Numbered from the stretch's first letter, positions 15,880-24,825 are shown. The stretch is 34,981 nt of DNA from Candidatus Bipolaricaulota bacterium (GCA_030612485.1 JAUWNS010000003.1:1-34981); one strand, 5' to 3'. Numbers and translations: made by a program. The notes: generated by a model from the letters alone, not told the origin.

Positions 15880-16431
15880 ATGAAAACGAAAGCTGCTGTG
15901 ATTCCGCTTGTTCTTCTCTTGCTGTTCAGTCTCCTAATCCCTACTTCTGCACAACCAGTAGACATAGACAATCCGGTTTTGCACTGGACTTCGATTGGAA
16001 CCGGGGTAGCGATTGGCCTTGCCTTGGATACCTACATCGGGTTCATTGTGTTCAGTGATTCAGAGGCACCTCTACTGCAACAGCTCGCGGTGTTTGTCCC
16101 TACGGCTGTTGTGGGCATGGCTTCAGCGATGCTGACTACAAGCGGATTCTTTCAGATCATGAGTGTAGAAGGCGACAGATGGGTTTCCCTGTTGATCGGC
16201 GCGCTTGGCGGGATGGTGGAAGGAGCCATTATCGGCGGGCTGACTATTGGAACCTTGATGGGTGCAAACTATGCCGTGAATCCGAATTTCATCAATGTAA
16301 GTGGCGAGTGGAATAACGCCTGGGATGTTGTGGGTCTGGGCATCTTTGGAGGTGGACTATTCGGAGCCCTTACCGGGATTCTTCCCGGCGCAATAGCAGG
16401 TCTTATCTTGCAGATAAGCCTTCATAGATAG
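15880..16431 (+). CDS. Small multi-span membrane protein, unknown function
   Basis: A 183-residue protein with a signal-like start (VIPLVLLLLFSLLIPTSAQP). About four further hydrophobic, glycine- and alanine-rich segments follow, for example GTGVAIGLALDTYIGFIVF, LIGALGGMVEGAIIGGLTIG and GIFGGGLFGALTGILPGAIA. The start is placed at ATG 15880 because it opens directly into the signal segment. The frame is open from 15826, but that extension is not membrane-like. No convincing Shine-Dalgarno is present. I do not recognise the family; the glycine-zipper pattern suggests a small integral membrane protein. Confidence 0.6.
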   Translation: MKTKAAVIPLVLLLLFSLLIPTSAQPVDIDNPVLHWTSIGTGVAIGLALDTYIGFIVFSDSEAPLLQQLAVFVPTAVVGMASAMLTTSGFFQIMSVEGDRWVSLLIGALGGMVEGAIIGGLTIGTLMGANYAVNPNFINVSGEWNNAWDVVGLGIFGGGLFGALTGILPGAIAGLILQISLHR

Positions 16432-16693
16432 ACCTTCATTCCTTACGCCACACAAACCTCGATCTACCACTTTGTTCTACCCGATTGGGGATGCTGTCGC
16501 GGTCGCACAGCGAGCGGTTCTTCTTGCCCTTCTTCGGTGAGCATTACCGGCAGCCTCTTCGGTCGTGCGATTCCTTACCGTCCGCAAAGTCATCCCGCAA
16601 CAAGGGAAACCGTGTGTTGCCACAAACAAGGTGCTATTATTCTCTTCGAGAAGTCAATGAGACCGCACCTTTGGGTGCTTTGTGGGGGAGGCA

Positions 16694-17164
16694 ATGGTGA
16701 AATGCAGGAATCGACTTGAGATAGAGTTCCACGAATGGCCCTGTCATTGGGCCAAGCCTTCGGACAATCTTCCGCTGTTTTATTTACCCGTGGACCTATG
16801 CGTTGAGTTTTGGGTGGGTAAAGAGTGTGTCCCCTTCTGCGACTCCTTTATTCTTGATACAGGCTCTCCGATCACGTGGATCAGGAGAGAAAGAGTTGAG
16901 AAGTGCGCAGAAACGCCTCTTTCCCAATTCCACCAGGCAAGGACTTCGTGGAGCGGCTTCGACGGGAAGTTGGGCCAGCCGCTAGAAGTTCAACGTGTGC
17001 GATTTCCGCATATTGAGCTTGAGCTTCCGAAAGCGTTCATCACAAAGGAAGAGTACGATAAGCCATTCGGCTTGTTAGGGATGGATTTCTTAATGAAATG
17101 GGTTATTCACTTCAACCCTAGTCCGGGTGTGAAAAGGGCTGTCCTCGATCGCATTGAAACATAG
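16694..17164 (+). CDS. Retropepsin-like aspartic protease
   Basis: A 156-residue protein. SFILDTGSPITWI (Asp55-Thr-Gly-Ser) is the catalytic DTGS turn of single-domain aspartic proteases. FGLLGMDFLMKW around residue 129 is the downstream hydrophobic-hydrophobic-Gly motif, here LLGMDFL. Length and order fit a retropepsin-like domain that works as a homodimer. Starting at ATG 16694, behind GGGGGAGG, gives a cytoplasmic protein with no signal peptide. There is no retroelement around it, so it is a cellular-type retropepsin homologue. Substrate unknown. Confidence 0.75.
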   Translation: MVKCRNRLEIEFHEWPCHWAKPSDNLPLFYLPVDLCVEFWVGKECVPFCDSFILDTGSPITWIRRERVEKCAETPLSQFHQARTSWSGFDGKLGQPLEVQRVRFPHIELELPKAFITKEEYDKPFGLLGMDFLMKWVIHFNPSPGVKRAVLDRIET

Positions 17165-17377
17165 CCAATAACTACTTAGGAATGCGTTGTAGGACTGCGA
17201 AAGCTTTCTCCACTTCGCCCAGTGGGTCTCACAGGCATACTTCACTGTGGCGATCTGCACAGCGATAAGCTCGCTCCGCTTGTCCACTGCCGGTCGAGAT
17301 TAAGCCCGCGCTCTACGGTGTCCTTGGCGTCGAGCTTCCGGTTGTTGATCGTCTGCATCTCAGTTTGAAGCTCCCTG
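17165..17377 (-). pseudogene. Possible remnant of an unknown gene
   Basis: Two out-of-register minus-strand frames read like one protein broken by a frameshift: LQTEMQTINNRKLDAKD, then DKRSELIAVQIATVKYAC and HWAKWRKLSQSYNAF. There is no start or promoter. The family is not recognised. Confidence 0.3.
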
Positions 17378-17902
17378 CTAGGTTGCTTTGGGTAGAGCTG
17401 CCCAGAGGATGAAGATCCAGATGATCAGGAAGAAAAGCGGGAGAACGATGTCGATGAAAAACGCGGGGCTCCATCGACAGGGAGGCCAGCGTCTTCTCTT
17501 ATATCCAAGGCCTTTGAGCATTGTGATCTGTTTGCACCGGCAAGCACCGCGAAACTCCTCATACTCTTCGAGCGGCTTTACCGAAAGAGATGGTTCGTTC
17601 TCTAGCTTGCGGAGGTACTGCCGGAAGAATTTCCACGTACGACCACGTTGGCAGCATTGCCCCGACCAGATAACGCAGATTAACATGCCGAACACTATCA
17701 GGCCGAGAACCGGGCAGAACGCAACTTCGGCGCGCGCAATCAGAATCGATGCGGCGACAAGCACCAGGCCTTGTGCCGTTAAGTAAATCTGCCGGAACGA
17801 TTGCAAGAGGGCATGTTGGGTGGAATACATTGTGAGAACGATCTGTGGCCGCTGATCATTATCCCCGGGCTCCCCTTTGGATATTTCTTCAGAATTCGGC
17901 AT
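17378..17902 (-). CDS. Membrane protein of unknown function (RipA/SLATT-like layout)
   Basis: A 174-residue protein with a soluble N-terminus containing an amphipathic helix (HALLQSFRQIYLTAQ). It has two close membrane spans (VLVAASILIARAEVAFCPVLGLIVFGMLICVIW), a basic/cysteine-containing cytoplasmic stretch (GACRCKQITMLKGLGYKRRR) and a last membrane span (IDIVLPLFFLIIWIFILWAAL). The arrangement recalls small membrane proteins of RipA or SLATT type found beside defence genes, but no diagnostic motif allows assignment. It lies on the strand opposite most island genes. Confidence 0.5.
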   Translation of the reverse strand: MPNSEEISKGEPGDNDQRPQIVLTMYSTQHALLQSFRQIYLTAQGLVLVAASILIARAEVAFCPVLGLIVFGMLICVIWSGQCCQRGRTWKFFRQYLRKLENEPSLSVKPLEEYEEFRGACRCKQITMLKGLGYKRRRWPPCRWSPAFFIDIVLPLFFLIIWIFILWAALPKAT

Positions 17903-18036
17903 GTTGAATCAAGGACAGTATAGCATTGAGAGCTGTCCCGGACAACGGGCGCTCGGTGCATCTGAACTATCTCAAGAGGTATCTTCCATGGCTCCAGCCT
18001 CGATCTCGTTATCAACAATCCTGATGTAGCGCTGTC

Positions 18037-18291
18037 TTACACCGCTACCTCCATCACTTGGCGAAAGGATTTAAGAGCCATCCCCGCCTCTTCAGCGAAG
18101 ATATGGGTGTAGACCATCATGGTGGAGAGGTCTGAGTGACCAAGTGCCTTTTGCACCAGACGGATCTTGCTCGTCTCACGGTAGAGGTCCGTGGCCAAGG
18201 AGTGGCGCAGGGTATGTGGTGACATGTTCTTGTCGATCGCGGCCTTGGATGCGTATCGCTTCACCACCCGCCGCACGTAACGGTGGCCCAA
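18037..18291 (-). pseudogene. Tyrosine recombinase, C-terminal fragment (copy 1)
   Basis: 84 residues of the catalytic domain of a phage/XerC-type integrase. SPHTLRHSLATDLY holds the His-x-x-Arg pair, LVQKALGHSDLSTMMVYTHI holds the third His and the Tyr nucleophile, and the protein ends with a basic tail. The first catalytic Arg and the N-terminal DNA-binding domain are absent; the frame starts at an internal ATG after a break near 18291. It cannot recombine on its own. Related shorter tails lie at 23363-23455 and 24661-24790. Confidence 0.85.
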
Positions 18292-18455
18292 GGGCTACCC
18301 CTCCCACGACCACGCCGTTGGTTTGGCTGGCTTCAGGGCAGGTTGTCTACGTATCCTACGTAGGACCGTGGCTACAGACGCCACTAACAGCGTTCTCTCA
18401 GTCAACCTCGCCCTCTCCTGTCCCTAACTCCACGATAAGGTTATGATGACACATC

Positions 18456-19643
18456 ATGGGAGCCATGGAAGAACAAGGGATTCTTGAGATTCTCAATACT
18501 GCGCAGATGGAAGAAGATCTTGCATGCTTCCACTTACCGTTCCAACAGACGCAGAGCCTGTTCAAGATATGCAAGAGACATGGACCCTTTACCTCTCTAG
18601 ACGAGTTGCTCGATATTAGAGCACTCGGAAGTGGGACCAGAACTAAGCTGCGGGAAGCAGCGCAACAGAAGTATGTCAGATGGCTATGCGCTTTCTTTCA
18701 ACAGTTCCTGCAGATGCGCCAAACCTTCAGAACTGACATTGAACAACATCGCTCGACGGAACTGTGTGCAAGCTGTGCCTGTTCTGAGTGGTGTGAGAGG
18801 AAGGCGCCACCCGTAGTACCATCGAGCACCGGTGGAGGTTATAAGGTTCGGTGTGAGTTTTTGTTAGACCCGTATGTTCTTTATCCTCTTGTTGCAGAGT
18901 CTCTAGGGGCGGAGATCAAGCGTTATAGGTGGTGGGGAAAAGGACGTCCAGCAGTGTTTGTGGCCAGAGTTGAGGAGAGGAATGTCGTCTTGTTACAGGA
19001 ATCTCCGTGGGTGCCAGGGATTACACGTCCCGATCCAAGCTTTGATTTACTGGACAAGCTAAAGCCACAGCATCCTATTGCAGTCGGTTTCTTAGGCGAA
19101 AAAGCTGGTGCACTGCGGTGCAGAGATGTTACACCAAACGTAGTATGGTGCGATGGCCTGAAAGTCACCCCCCTGCCCATCAGAGGGATTCCTGATATTG
19201 AAATTTCTACATCCTTCGCAAAGATTTCATACTCACTCTTGTCCAGACTGGAAGGAGAGGCATCTTCTCATAAAAGACAAGTAGCGGCGATGTGCGCTCT
19301 TGGTGAAGAACTTGGCTACTCGACTGTCCGCGAGTATCGCACAGGAGTTAGTTCGGTTGACTGCGTATGGCGTTCCTCGGGGGAAGTCTTTGCGGCGATA
19401 GAAGTTGAAACAAACTCCGAAATAAAGAAGGACATTATTTCGATTTGGGAAGCAAGACCAAAGTTGGGAATCATTCTGCATCCATGTAAGGAAGAGCGCA
19501 ATCTACTGTACTCCACGAAAATGACGATCATACGCAGTGTCCCATTTCCTTTGATCCTTGTTGCTTTTGGGCTCCATGAAGTCGTGCTCCTTTCTAAAGA
19601 CGATCTCCTTGAGCGGCAACCATTGCTTAATAACGAGAAATGA
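18456..19643 (+). CDS. Predicted PD-(D/E)XK nuclease-like protein with HhH and Cys cluster (first gene of paired system)
   Basis: A 395-residue protein. Residues about 32-70 (QSLFKICKRHGPFTSLDELLDI..LGSGTRTKLREA) resemble a ComEA-type helix-hairpin-helix DNA-binding unit. A compact Cys cluster C-x2-C-x-C-x3-C follows (Cys104, 107, 109, 113), possibly binding zinc or Fe-S. The C-terminal part has VDCVW (Asp302), FAAIEVETN (Glu316, Glu318) and IKKDI (Lys324/325). This Asp...Glu-x-Glu...Lys order fits a PD-(D/E)XK core. From about residue 130 onward it is paralogous to the N-terminal part of the next protein (for example VDCVW, EVFAA.EVET and PKLGIIL in both). It overlaps that gene by four bases (ATGA). 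The first ATG lacks a Shine-Dalgarno; a TATGAT at 18442-18447 could start a nearly leaderless mRNA. The family is not recognised and nuclease activity is inferred. Confidence 0.6.
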   Translation: MGAMEEQGILEILNTAQMEEDLACFHLPFQQTQSLFKICKRHGPFTSLDELLDIRALGSGTRTKLREAAQQKYVRWLCAFFQQFLQMRQTFRTDIEQHRSTELCASCACSEWCERKAPPVVPSSTGGGYKVRCEFLLDPYVLYPLVAESLGAEIKRYRWWGKGRPAVFVARVEERNVVLLQESPWVPGITRPDPSFDLLDKLKPQHPIAVGFLGEKAGALRCRDVTPNVVWCDGLKVTPLPIRGIPDIEISTSFAKISYSLLSRLEGEASSHKRQVAAMCALGEELGYSTVREYRTGVSSVDCVWRSSGEVFAAIEVETNSEIKKDIISIWEARPKLGIILHPCKEERNLLYSTKMTIIRSVPFPLILVAFGLHEVVLLSKDDLLERQPLLNNEK

Positions 19644-22600
19644 GAAAACTAACATGCTCTGAAGACAATAATGGACGCCTCGATAAACTAAGCCACAAGG
19701 ATCACATTGGGTGGCTGACTAGTTTTTTCCAGAGATTCCTAGAGGAGGAAGGGACGGAGCTTTCTCAGAAAGCCTTTCGACGCTTTGCTGTCTATTGGTT
19801 CGGCATGTACACGCTTGACTTCTTTGCCCCACTTATTGCAGCAGAAATGGGGGCAGGGTTTCGAACAGAGGAATATAGCAACAATCAGACAGTTGCTGCT
19901 TGGGCACGCCCTCAGATCATCTTTCGCACCTCTGGGAACATTCTCCTCGTCTTCCGTTTCGATCGGCTTCCTTATGGTGATATTGGGGGAATTGTGCTAT
20001 CGCATAATGTGCAAGCAATCGGCTACGTTGGCGCATCCCTTAAAGACCTCCATGCTTCTTTGCAGAGGGGAGTGGATGTTGTTTGGCTCTGCGGAGAAGA
20101 AATAATCTCACTCCCTCGTGAGCATGGGAAGATCCTGCAGGCGTTCATTGAGAAGATCTCGCGTTCTGCAGAGAGATCCCTTCCCAACAACGTCCCAAAG
20201 TACGAGCGGTACCTGAACCTGGACTTAGTGAGGGAAGGGCTGGCCTTCTCGTACAGCACGCACCCAGATGTTTCTCTTGAGAAAATAGCAGAGACGATGG
20301 CAGCTAGGCTTCTCCCGTCAGTTGTGAACGACACAATCCCTCAACATCGCGCACTTATTAAGGCCCTATCAATGATGGCAAGAGAACTGGGGTACTATCC
20401 TCTGCGTGAATACGCCATGTCGTATATCCGCGTAGATTGTGTCTGGCTATCACCGTCGGGAGAGGTGTTCGCAGCTCTTGAAGTGGAAACCAGCGGGGAT
20501 ATCAAAAAGGACATCGTTTCCATTTGGCAAACACAGCCAAAGTTAGGGATTATTCTAGGGCAGATGAGATCCGAGTCTGTATTACTGAAGTATTGTCAAT
20601 CCGAGGCGATCAAGAACGCGCTCTTTCCGATGATGTTGGTTGCTATGGATATATGCGAGCTCGTTGTTGTTGAAAAGGGGATCGTGCTTTTTCGCCTTCC
20701 GCTAGCTAAGGAAGGAATACCATTCTTACCGCCGCAAGCCGAAACGACAGGTACATCAAGAACGGACAGGAAAGAGGAAGAAGTAAAACCGGTACCACGG
20801 TTTCAGGATCCAAGTAAAGCACGGGATTTTGCGATCGAGATATTAGGAGCTACGAACGTAGGGTTCTTTGACAAAAACGGCTACTTGGAAGTCAAAGGCT
20901 CCAATGGGCACATGTATTATGTGTTTCGCCGTATCTCAGCCAGATCAGTTGGACGGAAAGGGAAGAAGAAGTGGCTAGTATTCGGTATTGTTCCAGATTT
21001 TGACCGCCCAGACTCTACGAGATCCCCGGAAATGCTCCGTGGATACGACTCGCTTGGTTTCCCTATCTATACAGAACTGGTATCCTTGGTTCTCCAAATC
21101 CAGGAGGATGTGTCCATGAGAGGGTGGAGCACCATATTGCGGCCTGATGACCACTACCCCGCTACCGACAAGATGCTCAAGAAGATCAACAAAACGGTCG
21201 ATGAACGCGTAGAGCGCATCTACCCTGTCTGTATTTATGATTCAGCTACCGAGGAGAAAACCTGCTATCTCCAACCTGTTCTACCACCTAGATTACAGCA
21301 TGCACAAGCATGCACACCCGATGATCGGGTTCGAGACAAGTCTTTGCCACTCCCGGTGGACGCTCATTGTCGCTTTGGCGAAGGCAGTGCGAAGAGCATG
21401 GCTTGCTCGCCTTGCGGGAAGAAAATTGCGCTTGCTACAAGCCTTGGTATTGAAATCAGAGATAGATATACATTCAGGCTTGTTCAGTTCCTTGGAGGCG
21501 CGTGTGAAGTAGCTACTGCTGTGACTTTTGACTCAACGGGGCGTTTCTTGGCGTCAGGGCATATGAACGGTGAGATTAGGCTGTGGGACCTCGAAACGAG
21601 CGCCGTTGTTGGCAAGCTTCCAGACTCGGATATGGCTGATCCGTGTCAGGAGTATTCAATTGTGGCACTGGCAATTAGCCCTGACGGCAAGCTTCTGGCT
21701 TCGGCGTCATATGATCGCTTGAAAGCACCAGTATTGTGGGATCTGCCCAAAATGAAGGTTCGGAATATTCTGCTAGGACACCCAGAGTTTGGTGTGTCAG
21801 TGTATACAGTAGCTTTCAATCCCGATGGTAGGGTACTTGCATCAGGTGGGGAGAGAGGGGAGATCCACCTTTGGGATACGAATACCGGCGAGTGCACATT
21901 CACGCTAGCGGGACATGATCACTCTACTCATTCACTTGAGTTCAGCCCTGATGGAAGCCAGCTTCTTTCTGTAGGGTCAGATGACACACTCAAGGTGTGG
22001 GATCTCCAAACCGGCTCTGAAATTCGTGCTATTCGACAGCACGCATACAAGGGTAAGAACTACGGCCTTGAGCAAGGTCATTTCACCTTAGAGTGCATGG
22101 CGATTGACCCTACAGGGACTCTGGCGGCCGTGGCATCAAATGACGCGGTGCGTCAGTCCTGGGACTACGCGATCAGGTTTTGGAATCTTGCAGAAGGCTC
22201 GCTTGTTCATACTTGCAAAGAAAGCTGTGCTATTCAGTCTCTGTGCTTTGACCGTGACGGGGAAAGTATCATTTCGTTAACGGGCGCTACGATGCGGGAG
22301 TGGAATACTAGAACAGGACAGAACACGCGGACTCTCATTCGACGGATTTCTGGTGCGAGTAGGAAAGTTGTCCGTTTCAGCCCTAATGGAAAGATTGTCA
22401 GTGCTGAATCCTATACCGATGGGATTGTCCTGCTGGATGCTCAAACTGGTTCTTGGATCCAAACCCTAGAAGGTGGGCACCGAAATGCCATTCAGTCGGT
22501 CGCGTTCAGTCCCGACGGACTGATTCTTGCAACAGTAGGCAATAACAGCACTGTTAGGCTGTGGTGTACTAAGACTGGTACACTCATGCGCAGTCTTGTC

Positions 22601-23299
22601 GACGAAATTGGGCCAGGCAATTATGTTGGTACAGTAGTATTCAGTCCACAAGGCAATGTTCTTGCTACTGTTTTTGAGCATTCTATCAAAGGTACACCTC
22701 AGAGAATAGTGAAGCTTTGGGATCTAGGCAGTGGTAAGATAGTAGCTGAAATGACGGGACATGCTGCGTACGTAGACTCGGTAGCTTTTAGCGCGAATGG
22801 GAAGTTGTTGGTCTCTGCCTCGGAAGATGGGATGGTGGAAGTCTGGGATGTGAAGACTACTAACCTACAAAGAAGTTTTCCCATGGGGGCAAGGTGTATT
22901 GAGGCACTTTTCCTTCGCGACGGAACACAAATTATCGCCCTTGTTCTAGACGATGACTGGCATGCAGTAGCAAAGGTGTTAGATACCGATTCTGGTGATG
23001 TAGCATGCGTTATACCCGTTTCGTACGGATCAGACGTGTCCTACCCAACCATGGACGTAAGCCCGGACCAGCGCCTTCTTGCGTGTGCTTTGAATAAGTC
23101 CGATAGCGAACCAGGAAAATCATTTCTTGACAAAAATACTATTGCTTTATGGGATATTCAAACTGCTGAATTGGTAAAGGTTTTCACGGGCCACAAGAAG
23201 AGCATAAAGGGGCTAGCTTTTAGCCCGAATGGGACAATCCTTGCGTCTGGTTCTAGCGATGGGACAGTGATGATATGGGACATATCCAGATTAAAATAG
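19640..23299 (+). CDS. PD-(D/E)XK-like and WD40-repeat fusion protein (second gene of paired system)
   Basis: A 1219-residue cytoplasmic protein. Residues 1-370 are a paralogue of the previous protein without its HhH and Cys cluster. RVDCVW (Asp266), FAALEVET (Glu281, Glu283) and IKKDI (Lys289/290) preserve the PD-(D/E)XK-like residues. A middle domain (about 390-540, containing GFFDKNGYLEVKGSNGHMYY and KKWLVFGIVPDFDRP) is unassigned. From about residue 570 to the end I count roughly 14 WD40 blades, such as HSLEFSPDGSQLLSVGSDD..LKVWD, enough for two seven-bladed propellers. The ATG overlaps the upstream stop codon, so the proteins are probably made together in a fixed ratio. Propellers usually bind proteins or sense ligands, so a sensor-effector arrangement is plausible but inferred. 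Confidence 0.7.
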   Translation: MRKLTCSEDNNGRLDKLSHKDHIGWLTSFFQRFLEEEGTELSQKAFRRFAVYWFGMYTLDFFAPLIAAEMGAGFRTEEYSNNQTVAAWARPQIIFRTSGNILLVFRFDRLPYGDIGGIVLSHNVQAIGYVGASLKDLHASLQRGVDVVWLCGEEIISLPREHGKILQAFIEKISRSAERSLPNNVPKYERYLNLDLVREGLAFSYSTHPDVSLEKIAETMAARLLPSVVNDTIPQHRALIKALSMMARELGYYPLREYAMSYIRVDCVWLSPSGEVFAALEVETSGDIKKDIVSIWQTQPKLGIILGQMRSESVLLKYCQSEAIKNALFPMMLVAMDICELVVVEKGIVLFRLPLAKEGIPFLPPQAETTGTSRTDRKEEEVKPVPRFQDPSKARDFAIEILGATNVGFFDKNGYLEVKGSNGHMYYVFRRISARSVGRKGKKKWLVFGIVPDFDRPDSTRSPEMLRGYDSLGFPIYTELVSLVLQIQEDVSMRGWSTILRPDDHYPATDKMLKKINKTVDERVERIYPVCIYDSATEEKTCYLQPVLPPRLQHAQACTPDDRVRDKSLPLPVDAHCRFGEGSAKSMACSPCGKKIALATSLGIEIRDRYTFRLVQFLGGACEVATAVTFDSTGRFLASGHMNGEIRLWDLETSAVVGKLPDSDMADPCQEYSIVALAISPDGKLLASASYDRLKAPVLWDLPKMKVRNILLGHPEFGVSVYTVAFNPDGRVLASGGERGEIHLWDTNTGECTFTLAGHDHSTHSLEFSPDGSQLLSVGSDDTLKVWDLQTGSEIRAIRQHAYKGKNYGLEQGHFTLECMAIDPTGTLAAVASNDAVRQSWDYAIRFWNLAEGSLVHTCKESCAIQSLCFDRDGESIISLTGATMREWNTRTGQNTRTLIRRISGASRKVVRFSPNGKIVSAESYTDGIVLLDAQTGSWIQTLEGGHRNAIQSVAFSPDGLILATVGNNSTVRLWCTKTGTLMRSLVDEIGPGNYVGTVVFSPQGNVLATVFEHSIKGTPQRIVKLWDLGSGKIVAEMTGHAAYVDSVAFSANGKLLVSASEDGMVEVWDVKTTNLQRSFPMGARCIEALFLRDGTQIIALVLDDDWHAVAKVLDTDSGDVACVIPVSYGSDVSYPTMDVSPDQRLLACALNKSDSEPGKSFLDKNTIALWDIQTAELVKVFTGHKKSIKGLAFSPNGTILASGSSDGTVMIWDISRLK

Positions 23300-23362
23300 T
23301 TACCTTTCAGAGAAAATAGACACGTCAAGATGATGGGCAGGATCAGGAGGTGGTCTTAGGCT

Positions 23363-23455
23363 CTATGCTGCTACCGCCGCCGGTTGACGAAAGGATTTGA
23401 GAGCACTCCCAGCCTCTTCACCGAAGATGTGGGTGCAGATCATCGTTGTGGCCGC
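23363..23455 (-). pseudogene. Tyrosine recombinase tail fragment (copy 2)
   Basis: Encodes only the last roughly 26 residues, ICTHIFGEEAGSALKSFRQ and a short tail, matching the end of the fragment at 18037. The nucleophile position reads Cys instead of Tyr. It lies just after the WD40 gene, on the opposite strand. Confidence 0.7.
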
Positions 23456-23534
23456 ATGATGCATATTATGCATGTTGTGTAACGCCAAGAAGAGGCAAGA
23501 GATAATTGCGGGAGTTGTTCTGGTAATAACGTAG

Positions 23535-24455
23535 ATGGAAACCGTAATTCTTGTTTTAGATGAATCGGGTGCAAAGGGATACTCCGACAAGCGCGAATCA
23601 GCCCCTGGTGAACTTGGCGTTATGGCTGGATTTTTAGTGCTTGAAAGGGATCTGGTCTGCTTCGCTAACGCCTTGAGTCCCGTCAGAGATAGGTATCTGA
23701 ACAATGGGAAAGTTCACATAGCAGACTTGGCCCCAGCAGATCAAGAGCAACTTCGCAGCGAGATTTTTAGTTTCTTCAAGTCCTACAAAGTGCCTTGGCT
23801 ATATGAGGCAGCCTACGTCGAAGGGCTTCACGCCCATGCAGAGCACATAAAAGACCTACTTACACAGGCCAAACAAAACCGGGTGTCGAAGATCAAAGTT
23901 TCGGGAAACGAGCGAAAGGAGCTGCTTCACTCTGAGTTGTTTTGCGGAGCGTTTGGAAAAGGCATCGCCTTTGCCATGGACTTAGTAGGTAGCGAGTTTC
24001 ATATCAATGTCATTACTGACCGCGTTGACAAGAAGCTCTTGGAAATGTTTAAGGCTGAGGCCAATAGCTTTCTTCATGTCGAAGAACCACAGTCGCATGT
24101 TGTGACAGGGTTCGATCCGGAATCAAAGCAGATTGTGAAAAGGGCAGTTCTAATTAGAAACACTGACGGACAGGAGGTGCTAGGAGACTTTTCCAAAGTG
24201 TCCTACTCCATTAAGTGCGCTGATTCGTCATTGACGTTAGCTGCGGATGTACTGGCCAACAGCGTTTACCACCATCTTGAGACTCGGCAAGAGCAATCCA
24301 TTGGTGAATCACTCAACACAATTGAAGCCATTCAGGGCCACGAGTTGGCAGAGTTGGTTTATGGCGCTCATGATTCGAGCCAAAGCAACTCCTTTCCAGA
24401 TGGGGTGTACAGGTATCCGGAAATGTCGTCGAAACGAGATGAAAATGACACTTAA
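23535..24455 (+). CDS. DUF3800-like protein
   Basis: A 306-residue cytoplasmic protein. The N-terminus VILVLDESGAKG matches the acidic opening (Asp9-Glu10-Ser-Gly) of DUF3800, a predicted RNase H-fold family common in defence islands and on mobile DNA. GKVHIADL and the later SLTLAADVLANSVYHHL correspond to the family's metal-site strand and its QLADLIA-type helix. The ATG lacks a strong Shine-Dalgarno (TAACGTAG). The stop codon TAA lies inside an attC-like box, as in integron cassettes. It sits between two recombinase tail fragments. Function unknown; nuclease-like activity is a fold-based guess. Confidence 0.7.
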   Translation: METVILVLDESGAKGYSDKRESAPGELGVMAGFLVLERDLVCFANALSPVRDRYLNNGKVHIADLAPADQEQLRSEIFSFFKSYKVPWLYEAAYVEGLHAHAEHIKDLLTQAKQNRVSKIKVSGNERKELLHSELFCGAFGKGIAFAMDLVGSEFHINVITDRVDKKLLEMFKAEANSFLHVEEPQSHVVTGFDPESKQIVKRAVLIRNTDGQEVLGDFSKVSYSIKCADSSLTLAADVLANSVYHHLETRQEQSIGESLNTIEAIQGHELAELVYGAHDSSQSNSFPDGVYRYPEMSSKRDENDT

Positions 24456-24527
24456 CAAAGCGCTCCAGCCGCGTCCGCACGCTGCGCTGTGCTATGCTGT
24501 GCAACACAATGGTTATTATGTTACGCT
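24450..24527 (+). other. attC-like sequence after the DUF3800 gene (degenerate)
   Basis: ACTTAAC (24450-24456) fits the integron core box RYYYAAC and contains the gene's TAA stop. It is followed by AAAGCGCTCCAGCCG, a stretch typical of cassette recombination sites. The matching right half is not clean; GTTACGC at 24521 is the nearest imperfect GTTRRRY. Treat as a possible decayed cassette end. Confidence 0.3.
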
Positions 24528-24660
24528 CCTGCTGGGCTTATCCCTAATCACAGGCATCCATTCTTAACGGGTCTTCAGCGCTTTCAGCCCCTGACTGAGA
24601 TTCCTCCAGTTGGCAAACCGCGCAACATATCCTATTGAACCCGCCGGTTATGTTGCGTTC

Positions 24661-24790
24661 TCAGACCGCTACCGCCGCTTGACGAAAGGATTTGCGCGCT
24701 GTCTCCACCTCCTCGTCGAAGATGTGGGCATAGATCATTGTTGCCGATAGATTGGCGTGCCCGGCACCTTCTGCACAAGGTGAATCTTCC
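24661..24790 (-). pseudogene. Tyrosine recombinase tail fragment (copy 3)
   Basis: The minus strand reads LSATMIYAHIFDEEVETARKSFRQ ending at a TGA. This is the same protein end as the other two fragments, with Tyr kept. Upstream, KIHLVQK appears only in another frame, showing at least one frameshift. It is a decayed remnant. Confidence 0.75.
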
Positions 24791-24825
24791 TCGTTTCTCG
24801 GCAGCTTGCAATGCCCTGGGGCTTC

